Origin: Mikania micrantha
Taxonomy: Eukaryota > Streptophyta > Magnoliopsida > Asterales > Asteraceae
Assembly: GCA_009363875.1 (NCBI GenBank)
Contig: CM018680.1
Span: forward strand, 65,445,279 to 65,509,278
Length of the DNA stretch: 64,000 bases
Direction: 5' to 3'
Every line of letters begins with the position of its first letter. The first letter of the stretch is position 1. A model generated the notes under the pieces. It had not been told where the DNA came from, ran no database searches, and saw only the letters and a list, made by a program, of their open reading frames with translations. This document shows, in pieces, positions 33,621 through 46,478 of this stretch. The position numbers and the translations under genes are program-made.

Positions 33621-34882
33621 AGGGAAGGGTATAAAAAATAACCCTCATCTTTTGCTACAACTACATAACCCATTTCAACCAATCATAAATTTACACATAA
33701 GCTTTTCATTAAAATATTAAAAAGGGCATCCTAGTCATTTTACCTTTATAAGTTTTTCCCCCCCATCTTTTTTAAACATTAATAACTTTTTTATAATATA
33801 TTATTTTTAAAAAAAATGCACCATTATATTCGTCTCATTTTTCTCTTTAATTCCGTTATAGTCTCGACTAATTTTTTTTACTTTTTTTAGATGCCCTATA
33901 TTTACATCATTGTAACGAGCTTAAATATAACAAATTTAATTGAAACTTTTTTAAAAATGATAAATTACAGTGATGTAATTTACATTGACGTAATTTATCG
34001 TAATGTAATTTACATTGACGTAAAATTTGGTTTCGGTTTTTTCGGTTAATTCGGTTTCGGTTCGGTTTTTTTTGTCTTTTTGCTCATCCCTAATTTGTAA
34101 CAAGCCTAAATACAACAAATTAGTTTGAATTGTTTTCGAACAATGATAAATTACATCACTATAATTATCATTGTTAGATAAAAAAAATCAAAATAATGTG
34201 TTATAGTACATCACTGTAATTTATCATTGTAATTATCATTGTTAGAGAAAAAGTAAAATAATGTGTTATAATAATTACATCACTGTAATTTATCATTGTT
34301 AGAAAAAAATTTAAAATAATGTGTTATATTTATGCTCGTTATATCGATGTTAATAATGGGCAATGAGAAAAAAAAATTAAAAAAAATAGTCAACATTATA
34401 ACGAGAATTAAAGAGAAAATTACATCACTGTAAATAATGTGTTACGTCACCGTTAATTATGTCATTGTAAATTACTTCATTTTGTGTCACATTACTTCAT
34501 TTTGTGTTACATTACTGTAATTTACCATTGTTAGAAAAAATTTCTAATTAATTTGCTATCGTTAAGCTCGTTACAATGATGTAAATACATGACATCAAAA
34601 AAAATAAAAAAAACTAGTCAAGACTATGACGAAATTAAAGAGAAAAATGAGACGAGTATAATGGTGCAATTTTTTTTAAAAAATAATATAGTATAAAAAA
34701 GTTATGAATGTTTAAAAAAAATGGGTAAACTTTATATAAATAACAAATGTCCTAAATGCCCTTCACACTAAAGACAAAGAATTGACACGTGGCACGATCC
34801 TATACATTTACCTTTTTCAAGTAACCATTGGATGATGGTTAATGGGTTGTAACAAAAGATGAGGGTTATCAAAAATTCCATG

Positions 34883-34886
<4 letters not shown>
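33621..34886. mobile_element. Foldback element, family F4, with subrepeats
   Basis: The left end AGGGAAGGGTATAAAAAATA and inverted right end AGGGCATGGAATTTTTGATA are followed in both arms by ACCCTCATCTTTTG. The interior (33930-34560) repeats TAAATTACATCACTGTAATT-type phrases at least eight times. Bounded by TA-rich sequence on both sides. Confidence 0.75.
34023..34093. mobile_element. Small hAT-type terminus fragment inside the F4 element
   Basis: Runs of TTCGGTTTCGGTTCGG lead into TTTTTGCTCATCCCTAA. The inverse, TAGGGATGAGCAA, is a common hAT-MITE end in plants. It interrupts the subrepeat array. Confidence 0.45.

Positions 34887-34930
<44 letters not shown>
34885..34930. repeat. (TA)n microsatellite
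   Basis: About 22 TA units separating the F4 and F5 elements. Confidence 0.95.
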
Positions 34931-34931
<1 letters not shown>

Positions 34932-36478
34932 AGGTTTCTTAAGAAAATAAAAATATCATTTAAAGAAAAGTAAGAAAACTCTTTTTTAACCATTGATCTC
35001 ATTGATTAATGGTTGTAATTAACCAATTACAATAATGTAATTAATTATGATTTTAATTAGTTAGTTTTAGCCATTAAGGGAATAATAGGAAAATTATATT
35101 TTTTGAATTTGGAAACACAATTAATTTTTACAATTACTTTTATAATTTCTTTCTCCTCTCCTTATTTATGTTTTCAGAAAAAAAATCTAATAAAAATGAT
35201 TAACAAAGAACAAAATAATAAAATTAATCGTGTTCATACATATAATTTGATTACACATATGTGATGAATCAAAGTGACTATGCATTTCGTATATGTACTC
35301 AATCTAAATTATCTATGTTCGTACATATCATTTGATTACATATATGTTATCACTCAAACAGAACAAATGGAAGTACATGTATAACATGATTGCGTATGTG
35401 TAAAGTAAAACTGCTTACATATATGTAATCAATCAAAAAGAATAAATGTAAACATATCTAATCTAATTACATATAAGTAATTAGCCAAATAGAGCAAATG
35501 AAAGCACATACCATATAATTATATGTAATCAACCAAATAGAGCAAATGAAAGTACATATCATCTTATTACATAATTAAAAGGAACAAATGAAAGCACATA
35601 TCATCATATGTGTTGTCCAAACTTTCAATCCTCATCTGTAACATGACTTTTAAGTAACAAAAGCCATCAATCGACTCTTAGATCCAAATATTATTCCTTT
35701 ATCATTGATCCAGACGTAAACTAGACACATCTTCGTAAAAAAAAAAAATCAAATTCAACAGGTAGATCTTAGACCTTTTGTTCAAACTCTTCATTTCTTC
35801 ATCAGTAACATGGCCTCCAAACACGACCTTACTGATTCCATTCGATGACTGCAATTCATTTAATAAAACATACCACATTTTAACATCAAATCAACGAAAA
35901 TCGAAAACGAAAAACATAGTTACTTAACTGAAATTTGTGTGTTTTTTACTTGGTGAGAACGAACGAATGATCGAGCAGTAGCACCAGTGGCAAGTGAAAG
36001 GCAGGAGAATTTTCCTGACGAGGTATGTAATCAACCAAATAGAGCAAATGAAAGCACATATTATCTCATATTATACCTTGAAAGGTCATGTCATCGAATC
36101 TGGGAGGAAAAAAAGTAGAAGGGGAAGAAAGGGATAGGGTGGGGGTGGGTTGCCTGGCAACAGTTTGTGGTGATCGGCGACGATATGTGGTCGAAGTCGT
36201 GCATCTCTGTTCTTCCTTTCTTCTTCAATCACTATCTTCGTTCTTCATCCTTTATCCTTCATCTAGGGTTTTTGATTCAATCAATAGTAAAAGAAAATAA
36301 TGAGAGATTTAAGGGATTTAAGTTAAATAAATTAGTTTCCAAAAATAGTGGGGTGTAAGATTACTCAAATGCCCTTTTAACAATTATAATAAATAAATAA
36401 AAAGAAATAATGTGATTTTCAATTGGATTTTTCTTGGTTTTCTTAAAAGTTGAGAGTTTTCTTATAGATATTTCTCTA
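34930..36478. mobile_element. Foldback element, family F5, copy 1
   Basis: Left end GGAGGTTTCTTAAGAAAATA and inverted right end AGAAATATCTATAAGAAAAC share A-rich AAGAAAAC blocks. The interior holds many TTACATATATGTAATC-type palindromes (35220-35560). A copy with the same layout lies at 49346-51640. Short frames at 36088-36358 lie in a GC-richer patch and have no recognisable product. Confidence 0.6.
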
Positions 36479-36850
36479 TACTCACACACACATACACACA
36501 CATAATCAACAAAGGAAATAGATTATGTAAAATCAGATCTTATGTAATACATGAGAGAAATTTTGTACTTAAAAAAGCATGTTGTTTTACACAAAAATCT
36601 TAAATAAGCTATATCATCGTAAAAAGTGTTGAGAAAAAGGAAAACAAATGAAATATAGCTAAAAGATCATATAGTAAAAATTAAAAATTAGGAAACTCAA
36701 AACCGTTCTTAAAAAAGGTTAAAATATATCATAGACGGGCTCAATCTTGATTAATATTTATGCCGAAACGTAGTTATAAAATATTCATTTCAACATTAAC
36801 CTAAAACATCCGGAAAGATTGTACTTCAAATGAAAGAAAATGGAAAAATA
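36479..36850. other. AT-rich sequence, CA microsatellite at start
   Basis: (CA)n at about 36481-36505; otherwise no feature. Confidence 0.6.
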
Positions 36851-36855
36851 GCTAG

Positions 36856-37693
36856 TGTAAAGTATAATGAAGACTGATGCACTCCAAAAACTCTTGACTA
36901 AGTTCTGAACTCTGCAAAGCCTAACAGCCTTCGGAAGGAAGGAATTAACCTTCGGAAGAAACATTGCTTCCGAAGGTTAACTCTTTCCTACCGAAGGCTT
37001 ACACAAGAGTGAAGCTTCTGATGCCCTCCTCATCACTTAAAGAATTACAATATCAAAGCTTCCGATGACAAGATCTTCCGAAGACAAAAGCTTCTGAAGA
37101 CAAAAGCTTCTAATAACATGCTCAGCAGCTTCCATATACATAGACTTCCGAAGACTTTCTTCTGACAAAGATTCCATACACTTGTAGAAATAATCAGAGC
37201 TGCTTTCTACCTTGAAGACCAACACAAAAGACATTCTTATGATAGTTAGCAGCACATGATTTTTGTCAGAACTACATAGATGCCTTTACATTAATTCATT
37301 TCGTAGTCTAGGTATTTATTGTAAAAGTCAATGGATTCTATTGTATTAATTGTAATTAATATGGCTTGGTCTGTCAAGTCCATAACAGATACTAGTTTTA
37401 GCATTAGTTTGTTTCTAGTATTTTGTCCAGCTTTGTATCCCTACTAGGATACAGTTGTAGGTCTTAGTATAAATACGTTCACTTGTTAGTTAGCAATGTA
37501 CGAGTGAGTGCTTGAGCTAAGTGTTGTAAAGCTTAACAGTTGAATGCAATATACTTTGACCTTGAATTTATAACTGTTTTGTATTGTGTTTCAATCTGTT
37601 TTACAAACTAAGTTGATAGAATTTTCGCAACTATCAACTTTGTAGAAAATAACTTGTGATAGTGTTGTGTAGATTACATAACCCGATCCAACA
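36856..37693 (+). mobile_element. Candidate solo LTR (Copia type)
   Basis: TG..CA ends (TGTAAAGTATAATG to CCCGATCCAACA) are flanked by GCTAG (36851-36855) and GCAAG (37694-37698), matching at four of five bases. A TATA box (GTATAAATAC near 37468) lies two thirds along. The left part (36920-37180) is rich in CTTCCGAAG/CTTCGGAAG, as in the LARD elements. The exact left end is uncertain; TGATGCACTCC at 36877 is an alternative. Confidence 0.5.
36920..37180 (+). repeat. CTTCCGAAG word-rich patch
   Basis: At least eight copies of CTTCCGAAG, CTTCGGAAG or one-base variants in 260 bp, irregularly spaced. The palindromic word resembles the patch inside the LARD copies. Confidence 0.75.
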
Positions 37694-37795
37694 GCAAGTG
37701 AAAATAAACATGGAATACCACTCCTCTAGCCTTAGAGATCGTAAAAATTGAATAGCAAAGTGTATGAATTATGTGGGGAAAAGGGGGTTAGAACT

Positions 37796-38175
37796 AGGGA
37801 TGTAAACGAACCAAATCAGTTCGTGAAATACAAAAGATTGGATCGATAAAAAGCTCGAATGAACCCAGCCTTAACGAGCCCGAGCCCAAAGCCCAAAAGC
37901 GTGGCTCGTTTAGTTATCGAGCCTGAGCCCGAGCTTTACATATCGAGCTCGAGCCGGCTCGTGAGCCTTAACGAACTTTTTGTTTATATAATTTTTATTT
38001 ATTATATTAAGTGTTTATTTATAAAATTAATTATTTTTATATATAAAATTATGATAAATATATTTAAATTAAATATTTTATGTTAAATTTAGAAAATATA
38101 ATTTTAAATATAATTAAATTAGTAATTAAAGTAAATAAATTAAATAAATAAAATCTAAACGAGCCGAGCTCTAGC
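37796..38175. mobile_element. hAT-type MITE fragment
   Basis: Starts TAGGGATGTAAACGAACC, a frequent hAT-MITE start, and is rich in GAGCCCGAGC and CTCGAGCC words, then AT-rich, then ACGAGCCGAGCTC. No clear right terminus, so probably truncated. Similar GTAAATGAACGAAC starts occur at 54312 and 57430. Confidence 0.4.
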
Positions 38176-38826
38176 CTAGTAATTATACACATTCGAACCT
38201 GCGACACCATCAAGCGTTCAACACACGAATGCACCCTACCATCTCAACCCGCAAACAAATGTTGAAACTTGAAAGTAACTGAATTTAATATCCAAAATCT
38301 ATAAGAATTATGTGAAAAAAAACCAAAAAATAACGAAAAACTCGAACCCGCGCAAAAAATAGTCTCAGCATATTTTACTATCACCATCACGTCCACCCAA
38401 CGACGCTTATTTACTTCCGAATTCAATACATAAACGTATGTGAAATTTGCGTGAAGAGAAAAGGCAACAAATTACAGTTGGACACGTAAGTTAATACCTT
38501 TAGAATTAAGATATAGGAATGAATAGCAGCAATAATTTTTTTTAAATCACAAAGGGTTTTGTCGTGATATCTTCAATTATTATGGTGGTTTGTGACTAAG
38601 ATCAATTTCTCGATACCGTAAGGCCGTACCCCTGATGCGCGGGAACCCTGTGCAATAGGTAAAACATCTCCCCCATTGGGTAAGGACATATTTAAGTTAA
38701 ATTTTTTATTTGCGATCCATATTTAAAAAATGACAGTTTATTCATGTCTTCTTCAATCATAATTGAAATTGAATTTTGGTTGTTTCTAGTAAAATTTTGT
38801 GTTTTCGTTGTTCAACATAATTCAAA
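38176..38826. other. No gene seen; weak tRNA-like box
   Basis: On minus, GCAGGTTCGAATG near 38195 resembles a Pol III B box, with GGTTGAGATGGTAGGG upstream in place of an A box. This may be an old SINE head. The rest is unremarkable. Confidence 0.35.
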
Positions 38827-39438
38827 ATGTGGTTTTGTGATTTGGTATTATCCGGAAGTAGAACGATGGACAAGTTTGTGAAAGGAATAACCAACAATAT
38901 TGAGTTGTTAAGAACTAAAGAAATAAGGAAATACAAGTTGGTTGTTCCTTTAGCTGGACTTTGTTGCTGTTACATGTACTCAAAAGTTTGTTTTTTTGAA
39001 TCTCTTGTCGTCTGATCGATTTAATTGTTAAATGAATACCACTTTGTTTGTTTCTAACGGCTATATTTTTAATGTTGTTGGTTTGTGTCACTATAAATAC
39101 CATACAGCTACTTTTGCAGGCAATAGTTAGTCATAAGAATAGACATCAAAGATGCCAATGAGCACAAAAATGAGGGCTAAATGAAGGTAAAAACTAACGA
39201 TGTGAAGCCTAAATATGAGAATGCAATTGTCGAAAATCAATCTCATGAAGAAGATGCAATTCTTAACGAATGCCATAAATATTATGAAGATGAAACAATA
39301 AATTATAACCCTTATGCATTGACGGATGCATAGAAATATGATAGTCTCAAATCAGAGCGTTATGAGGTGGACTATTATAGTCCATATGAAAATAAGAAGG
39401 ATTTTGATTGGTCAAATGATGATTATGGTTGGAAGTGA
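38827..39438 (+). pseudogene. Possible gene remnant of unknown function
   Basis: Two coding-like stretches. 38867-39015 encodes MDKFVKGITNNIELLRTKEI and a Cys-rich hydrophobic tail. After an acceptor-like TTTTGCAG (39111-39118), an 86-codon frame runs from ATG 39181 to TGA 39438 with a single TAG at 39331-39333. It is charged and Tyr/Asn-rich, with phrases such as NECHKYYEDETINYNPYAL and KDFDWSNDDYGWK. I do not recognise a family. Codon-like composition across the stop suggests a formerly translated segment, perhaps a captured gene piece. Confidence 0.3.
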
Positions 39439-39580
39439 AGTTATCTTGGTTGAGCGCATTTGTATTAGTGATGTTATTTGTGTGACAATTAGGACTTTCT
39501 TAAAATTTAAATGGGTAGAAATTTAAAATAAACGAAAGTTCAAGATAGTTTTTTTAATATCCAAAACGTATATACATGGA

Positions 39581-39911
39581 GTAAGGATTAAATAAGAAGA
39601 GATTTTTGCCTAAAAAGAGTAAGAACAAACAAGTGGCATGATATAAAAGAAATTAATGATAATTTAAGGTATAACATCTTATTTTTTGTACTAGGTTTTT
39701 AATTTTTTGTACTATATTTTTTTTATACTGTATTTTTTTGTGCTGGATTTGTTTTTGTATTGGATTTTTATATTTTTATACTGGATTTTTGATTTTTTGT
39801 ACTTGATTATTTTTCGTTCTAGATTTTTGTTTTTATGTTTTTAGCATTCAATATGTCAAATTTCTATTAATTCTTACTCTTTTTAGGCAAAAATTTCTTC
39901 TTATTGGATCC
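39581..39911. mobile_element. Foldback MITE, family F6
   Basis: Arms of about 40 bp: GGATTAAATAAGAAGAGATT at left, with the inverse of GGATCCAATAAGAAGAAATT at right, each followed by TTTGCCTAAAAAGAGTAAGA. The interior repeats TTTTGTACTGGATTTTT-like phrases. Confidence 0.75.
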
Positions 39912-39956
39912 AACCCCTATATACATGTATACAAGTCTAATTTTATGCATACAGAT

Positions 39957-40005
39957 ATATATTTGTATGTATGTATGCATGCATGCATGCATGCATGCAT
40001 GCATG

Positions 40006-40043
<38 letters not shown>

Positions 40044-40045
40044 CT
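39957..40045. repeat. Compound microsatellite
   Basis: (ATGT)n, (ATGC)n and (TATG)/(TATATG)n in succession. Confidence 0.92.
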
Positions 40046-41101
40046 AATCAGTTAGATTTTGGTAACCTCTAATTAAACTTTAATTATAAACAAATAAAAT
40101 AATGAGCAAGGCCCGTCCAATAGTGTAAATGGATCAAGCTAGGGCTTGAGGCCACCCAAAAATAACGGCCCCCAATTTTTAAAATTTTTATATATTTATC
40201 AGTTTTTTGGGCCTCTAAACGTTGAATCCCGGTAAAATAATATATTGGGCATGCCCCCTAAACTTTTAAACTAAAAAAGAAAAAAAAACTTGAAGGGCGG
40301 GAGGTGAATCGATAGACGTCCGAATCAACACTTCCTCCGTGAAATTACAGTGTTTTGGGTTTGAGTCGGTGGGGGAAGATAGCTATCACTCCTGGGATAA
40401 ATTCTACGTGCGCCATCGAAACAAGGTATTGCTTTGATTTCAAGGCAGCAATGTAATACAATACAATATGAATGTTTGGCATTAGTAATTAATTTACAGT
40501 TTTTATCCTGTCCTGAATCGGATGCAACAACAAAAATGATTGGGATTTGGGGAAATTCGGAATCACGAACCAAAGCCTTTTAAATACCAATAGTCTGAGA
40601 GATAACTCTCATGAGCGGGAGAAGACGGTTGGGCACAGAATACAGGTGAGCGGGAGCCGGGAGATTGGGAGACGAAGACGGAACGGGACGAAGCGAGTGT
40701 TCGCCAAATCGAGAGGCAACGGAAGACAAGTTAATTGTATCTACTAAAAGGTTTGTTAATCTGTTATGTTAACGAATGATTTAATTTTATCTACTAATAG
40801 GATTGTTAATATGTCATGTTAATGAATGAGTTAATTGTATATACTAAAGGGTTATTTAATTAACCTGTTTTGGTTTGTTATTAATCTAGGTGAACTCCAT
40901 TGTCCTCCTTTGTGTTGCTTTTATATTTATATTTGCTACTTTCGTGCTTCTTCTTTCTCTGTTTTTTATTGTTGTTGTTTGATGTGGCTGGTATTCATGT
41001 GGGGGTAGGTGTTTATGTGTGCCATTTTCCGCCCCCTCTTCTGCTTGTATTGATTGTGTTTTGGACTGATCTCTTTATTTTGCTGGTTTCATTTTTTCAT
41101 A
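40046..41101. other. Unclassified sequence, probable TE debris and intron
   Basis: 40110-40260 holds GGCCCCCAATTTTT and GGGCCTCTAAACG phrases typical of decayed plant DNA elements. 40740-40860 has three similar phrases around TAATTGTATCTACTAA. 40880-41101 is T-rich and ends TTTCATAG before the antisense-ORF exon, as an intron would. Confidence 0.4.
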
Positions 41102-42723
41102 GATGAGTTTGTTGAAGATTTTGAAGAAGGCTAGCCGGGTATGGAGTTTGTCGCTGTAGATGCAGCAACACCAGTTCCCCTAATGTCCGAGAACGTCGTT
41201 TTACCATCCCCTGAACGGTCTCTGCTGGAGGAGCTGTCCAGCACAGATGATGATTCTGTGCCATTGGCCAAGATGCTAAAGGGCAAGGCTGCTGAATTAG
41301 GTGAGTCTTCGAAGTCCGGTGAGGGCGCTCAACGTGTGCCTTTGCGTTTTTGCATCTGCAGTCACACACTGATGCAATCATCTGCTGAGGCTTCATCTTC
41401 TGGGTCACCAGTGTTGCCTTCGAAACACAAGGCCTCAACCACAGTTATTCGAGAAGAGGAAGAAGCAGATGAGGTTCATGAGGTAATGTCGGTGCAGAGG
41501 ATATTCCTGCAGCAACTGCTTCAATGCCGCTATAGGAGGGTATCCCTGCAACAACTTCAATGCCGCAGGTTGTTTTGGGAATGGGTGAAGTTAGATCTCC
41601 TCTTTTTACAAGCGTAGAACCAACGTCCGAAACCACCCCATGGCTCTTATTTGATATTGGGGTTAGGAATAGGGGGTTAATGTTAATAATATGATACGAT
41701 GGCATTGGGTCAAGAGTTTGCGGTGACTTTGCAGCATTGCTTTGCACAGGGGATGGAGGTTAGTAACCGTCTCCAACATCGGTCTAATGTTGGTATGAGA
41801 CTTCAACAGAAAATTGCGAGTTTAGAAGATGATTTAGTCAAAACTTTGGAGGAGAAGAAACAATTGTTGGGTGATGTTTTGGGTTTGGGGCTGCTCGTGT
41901 GGAATCTGAGGGTTTCAAGGATGAATTGCGCCTGGTGGTGGAGAAGTTGAAAGTGACTGGGGCCGTGTACATGCTTTAGATGAGGAGGTGGAGCGGTATG
42001 CTCATGAGTTACAGGGTCAACATATTGTGAATTACAGTATTATGGCGGACAACGAACATCATGAGGTAAGTTATTCGTTTGGTATGCTGTATGGTGATCC
42101 TTGACTTTTCGGGGCATACTTCTTATTTTCTTGTTTTGGTGTTCTATCCTGGCTCCCGTCATCTTTGTTTGTTGTTCTATTTTCTTTGTAGGAACAACAG
42201 AAGGTGTTAACCGAGAAAGTGGAGATGCCCTTGAGTTTTTGGATGAAAAACAGATGGATTTGGAGGTTGCTCAGGGGGATTTGTTGAATTCTCGTGTGGA
42301 AGTGGCGAGGTTGATGGAGGAAGTCCAGGGGCTGCGTGCTGAAGTTCAACAACTGGATGCATCCAAAAACGTCTTGTCCCGTGATCGTGAAGGGTTGTTG
42401 ACACAAGGGTGTCGGCGTGTATTTGAGTGTATTCGCGGGAGCAACGAATATGTGCAACTTCTGGGGGATGTGAATTCTGCCTGCTTGTCTACTGGCTGCC
42501 AAAATGGGCTGTGGCTGGTTACAAATATTCAAGCCAAGGGGTACTGCTGGAGGAGTCACCATGTCATGATCCTTCTACGGAAAAATGGATGACAGATTCT
42601 TCGCTTACCTTGGCTGCCGCTACCCCATCCTTACTTACCTAGTTTGCTACAACTCCCAATATGTCGATAAGTGAATTGGAAGTGTTGACTTCCGATGTGG
42701 ATACAAATACTACCGGTCCTTGA
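41102..42723 (+). pseudogene. Antisense extra ORF of a Tat-lineage gypsy element, broken
   Basis: Runs opposite to the gypsy pol and lies beyond its 3' end, the position of the antisense ORF known in Retand/Grande-type Tat elements. The frame starts after an acceptor (TTTCATAG, 41101) with DEFVEDFEEG, then a Ser/Glu-rich linker (41141-41460). A coiled-coil region (QQKIASLEDDLVKTLEEKKQ near 41800; EVARLMEEVQGLRAEVQQLD near 42300) follows. The C-terminal module reads RRVFECIRGSNEYVQLLGDV, NSACLSTGC and, in another frame, AVAGYKYSSQGVLLEES. This matches the C-terminal half of plant proteins annotated as putative gypsy-type transposon domain. The N-terminal domain is absent, and stops or frameshifts are present (e.g. 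near 41132, 41615 and 42640). Function is unknown even in intact elements. Confidence 0.68.
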
Positions 42724-43089
42724 CAGTACTATGTTGCACTTGAATACTTTTGTCATTGTGAATATTGTTGTTGGTGTGGTGTAACTTTTAGTTACTTTGT
42801 GGTTGCACACGTAGTGTTAGGTATTTGAACCTTTTAATGCTTAGTTTTAATATATGGGAGTCCCTTTCGAAGACCCGCGATCCCTGTTTCGTATGTTATA
42901 TGTTCATACATCTCATGATGAGTTGTGGGGAGCTTTCTTATGCCCGTTCCTTTTTTATATCTTTGTGTGTTTTTTGTGCATGCGATGTGGATATGATACA
43001 ACTATATTTGTGTTTGAGTGTCCGGTCTTGATATCACTTGGTAGTGATTTGTTAGTAGACGCTTAAGGTATTGTGTCTTAATTGAAAAT
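42724..43089. other. Spacer between the antisense ORF and gypsy pol end
   Basis: Tail-to-tail spacer of about 370 bp. The short frames at 42825-43066 have no recognisable product. Confidence 0.6.
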
Positions 43090-46000
43090 CGACATTGTTT
43101 GTCAAAATAGGCGGCTACATTGGCCTTCTTTAATTGTTACAAAATGTGGTCTTTATCAAACCTTACAAAGCATCGTACCTAGCTACATATGGTACTTTTT
43201 GAGCTACATAGTGTTCAATGCATGTTCTGGGAAACTCACGGCCATCGATATCTGCAAGCTTATGAGATCCCATTGTGTTGCTCTAGATAATCTTGTATGG
43301 CCCTTCCCATTTGACTCCCAGCTTGCCTTTGGCCTCCTTACCGCTTGCCTTGTTTGAATGTAGGACTAAGTCCCCAGGTTTTAGCTCCTTCTTTCTGGCT
43401 CGAGTGCTGTAGTATTTCTACACTGTTTTCTTGTATTTCACTTCCCGTATTGCGGCTTCATATCTCTTTTCTTCCAAAAGGTTCAAGTTGATTCGAAGAT
43501 CTTCATTGTTTTCTGCTTCATTTAGCTGTGTTCGTTGCGTTGTGGACCCTATTTCAATCGGTATCATTGCTTCTGTGCCGTAAGTGAGGCTAAATGGCGT
43601 TTCTCCTATCCCTGTTTTGTGTGTGGTCCGGTGTGCCCATAAGACGTGGAGCAGTTCCTCTAACCATGCTCCTTTGCTCCTACCGAGCCTTGTTTATATG
43701 CCTTCTACAATACTTCTGTTTGCCCTCTCGACTTGTCCGTTTTCCTGGAGATGAGCAACGGATGTGAAAACCTATTGGATGTGAAGTTCAGTGCACCATC
43801 CACGGAAAGGGTTGCTATCAAATTGTTTGCCATTGTCACTGACGATTACTCCGGGGAGACCGAACTGGCATACAATATTTTCCTAAACTAAACGCTTAAT
43901 TGCTTGACCTGTGATTTTTGCCAGTGGTTTGGCTTCCACCCATTTGGTGAAGTAGTTGATTGCGATGACTAGGAATTTTACCTTCCCTACAGCTTCGGGG
44001 AATGGACCAACAATGTCGATGGCCCACTTTTGGAAAGGCCAAGCGGAGTTCACTGGTACCATGTCTTGTTGTGGCAACTTTGGGATTGGTGCATGCACTT
44101 GACAGTTGTCACATTTGCGGATGACTTCCAGCGCAGTTTTGTACATTCCAGGCCAATATTACCCCGATTTCATTGCTTTGGCGACCACTGATTTGGGCCC
44201 GGCGTGTAGACCGCATATTCCTTCATGTATCTCCCGTATAACATACACTGCTTTGTCCCTGTAAATACATTTCAAAGAATGTCCCAGGTATGATTTGCGG
44301 TACAAGCTTCCATCGATGAGCTCATATTGTGAGGACTTTAACCGTATACGCCGGGCTTCTTCCCGTCCGTCGGGTAAGCCCCCGTGTTGTAGGAATTTCA
44401 TAATTGGGGTCATACAACATAGTAGGGGTTCACTCCCATTATCGACCATTGTATCGAGGGTTCTGTAAGGACCTCGACACGTATTGTGGTGTCTTGCTGT
44501 TGATTGCTACAGATGCCAATTTGCTAAGGGCATCTGCTTTCCGGTTCATATTCCCGCCTACGTGGGAAACTGTGCACATTCGGAATGCTTGTTTTTCCGC
44601 CATGTCTTGATTTAGATATTTTTTTCATAATGTCTTCTTTTGCCTCATATGAGCCATTCACTTGGTTTGCTACTAACATCAAGTCCACATGCACTTCTAA
44701 TTTTTTAACTTTAAGGGTGGATGCCATCAGCATGCCTGCTAACAATGCTTCATATTCGGCTTCATTGTTGGTATTGGAGAAATCTAAACGGATAGCGTAC
44801 ACCAAATCGAAGCCTTCTGGTGTCATAAGAATGAAGCCTGCTCCATTACCTCCACTATTGGATGAACCATCCGTATGGAGCTGCCATATTTCATCACTTT
44901 CATCTGTTGTTTTATTATGAGCGTGGACGTCTCCGTCCGTCAGGGCCTCCTTAAGGAAGTCTGTCAGAACGTGTCCCTTGTAAGCTGTTCTCAGGAGGTA
45001 CTCAATCTCAAAATCTCCCAACTCTATTGCCCATTTTGCCATTCTTCCCGATATTTCTGGATGTCGTAATACTTACTGTAATGGGAGATTTGTTAACACT
45101 TGGATGGGATGGGTTGGGAATACCTCCTCAGTCGTCTAGATGCGTATTCGAGAGCTAAAGCTGCTTTTTCTTGCTCGCGTATCTTTCCTCTCCACCTTTC
45201 AATGTTTGGCTAATAAAATTGATGGGTATATGACGTCATTCTTGTTCTACCATTAGGACGGCGCTGATGGCTTTTTCTAGAAGCGGATAAATACAGCATG
45301 ACTGTTTCTCTGGGAGTGGGGGTGGTGAGAGATGGTAACTCGCTGAGGTACTGCTTTATCTACTGAAAGGAGGATTCGGCTTCTTGGGTCCACGAAAAAT
45401 GGTTCTTCTTCAGGCATTTTTTCTACGTAGTAATGAATGGTAAGGACCTTTCTGCCACCTTTGAAAGGAATCTGCTGAGCACGATCAACCGCCCGTTTAA
45501 CCGATGTACCTCCTTCAGGGATTTGGGTGATTCCATGTTCATGATTGCTGGGACCTTGCATGGGTTTGCTCGAATACCTTCCTTTGTAACAAATACCCCT
45601 AGGAACTTTCCTTCTTGAGCCCCAAAAGAACATTTTCTTGGGTCGAGTTTCATCTATGCGCTTCGAAGGGTGTGTAAGGTTTCTTCCACATCTTCCAGCA
45701 TTGTCTCCTCCGTTTTGCTTTTTATGACCAAATCGTCGACGAAGACTTCTAGGTTTCTTCCGATTTGGTATTGAAATAACCTATCCATCATTCTTTGGTA
45801 TGTTGCTCCTGCATTTTTCAGCCCAAAAGGCATTTTCATGCAACAGTACATAACTTCTATCACCATCATTTCTGGATATTCATTATTTAGAATCCATGCC
45901 TCTTCATCCTGCGAGCTGGGGAAAACATCCCTAGCTAAAGATGCAACAATTTCGGATGAGGACCTCACGATTGCGATTCCTCCCGACATTGGGAACTTGA

Positions 46001-46478
46001 TTGCTCCATGCGCTGTCGACAAAATTTCACGGAGCGCCTTTAAGATGGGCCTTCCTAAGATTGCGTAGTATTTTGACGGCGCTCGAATGATCTAGAATGT
46101 GAGATAGATTGTTCTTCGAGTACCTCCTTCTCCCGCAGTGAAGGGTAAGGTTATCTTTCCCAATGATTGCGTTGTCTCTCCTGATAATCCCATTATCATG
46201 GACTAGTCATCTTGCCAAAGACTTTAAACATCGGGGTCCAATCTTTTAAAGCAGTACGTTTCATAGATGATTTCCGAGCCACTTCCTCCATCCACATGGA
46301 TGCGGGCTACCCGGTGACCCGCAATGTCGGCCGCTATGTTGAGGGGAGCTTCCTGTGCTTCCCAATGTTTTAGGGGAGGAAAAGTGATCGACGATTCCAG
46401 CCACGGGGGAGGTTCTTCTTCAGATGGTTTCGCTCTTTTATTGTCCTTACTCCCTTCATTAGGGTATCTCTGAATCAT
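43090..46478 (-). pseudogene. Tat-lineage Ty3/gypsy Pol (protease, RT, two RNase H, integrase), broken
   Basis: On minus, in order: protease with VARIHVDGGSGSEIIYE (about 46270); RT with MPFGLKNAGATYQRMMDRLF and the catalytic FVDDLVIKS (45700-45840); a degenerate first RNase H (45080-45360); the Tat-specific second RNase H with QLHTDGSSNSGGNGAGFILM, TNNEAEYEALLAG and HVDLMLVANQVNG (44640-44900); integrase zinc finger (HEGICGLHAG..CDNCQ); and core (WAIDIVGPF, VSDNGKQFDS, ENGQVERANRSI). The second RNase H marks the Tat clade (Ogre/Retand). The first half of RT, including its first catalytic Asp region, is deleted: the sequence jumps from AWILNNEYPE to MMVIEVMYCCMKM. Many stops and frameshifts are present. 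Confidence 0.88.

Noticed and set aside
41141..42640. Host gene on plus strand
   Set aside because: Position and orientation relative to the gypsy pol and the coiled-coil/C-terminal motifs fit the Tat antisense ORF better.
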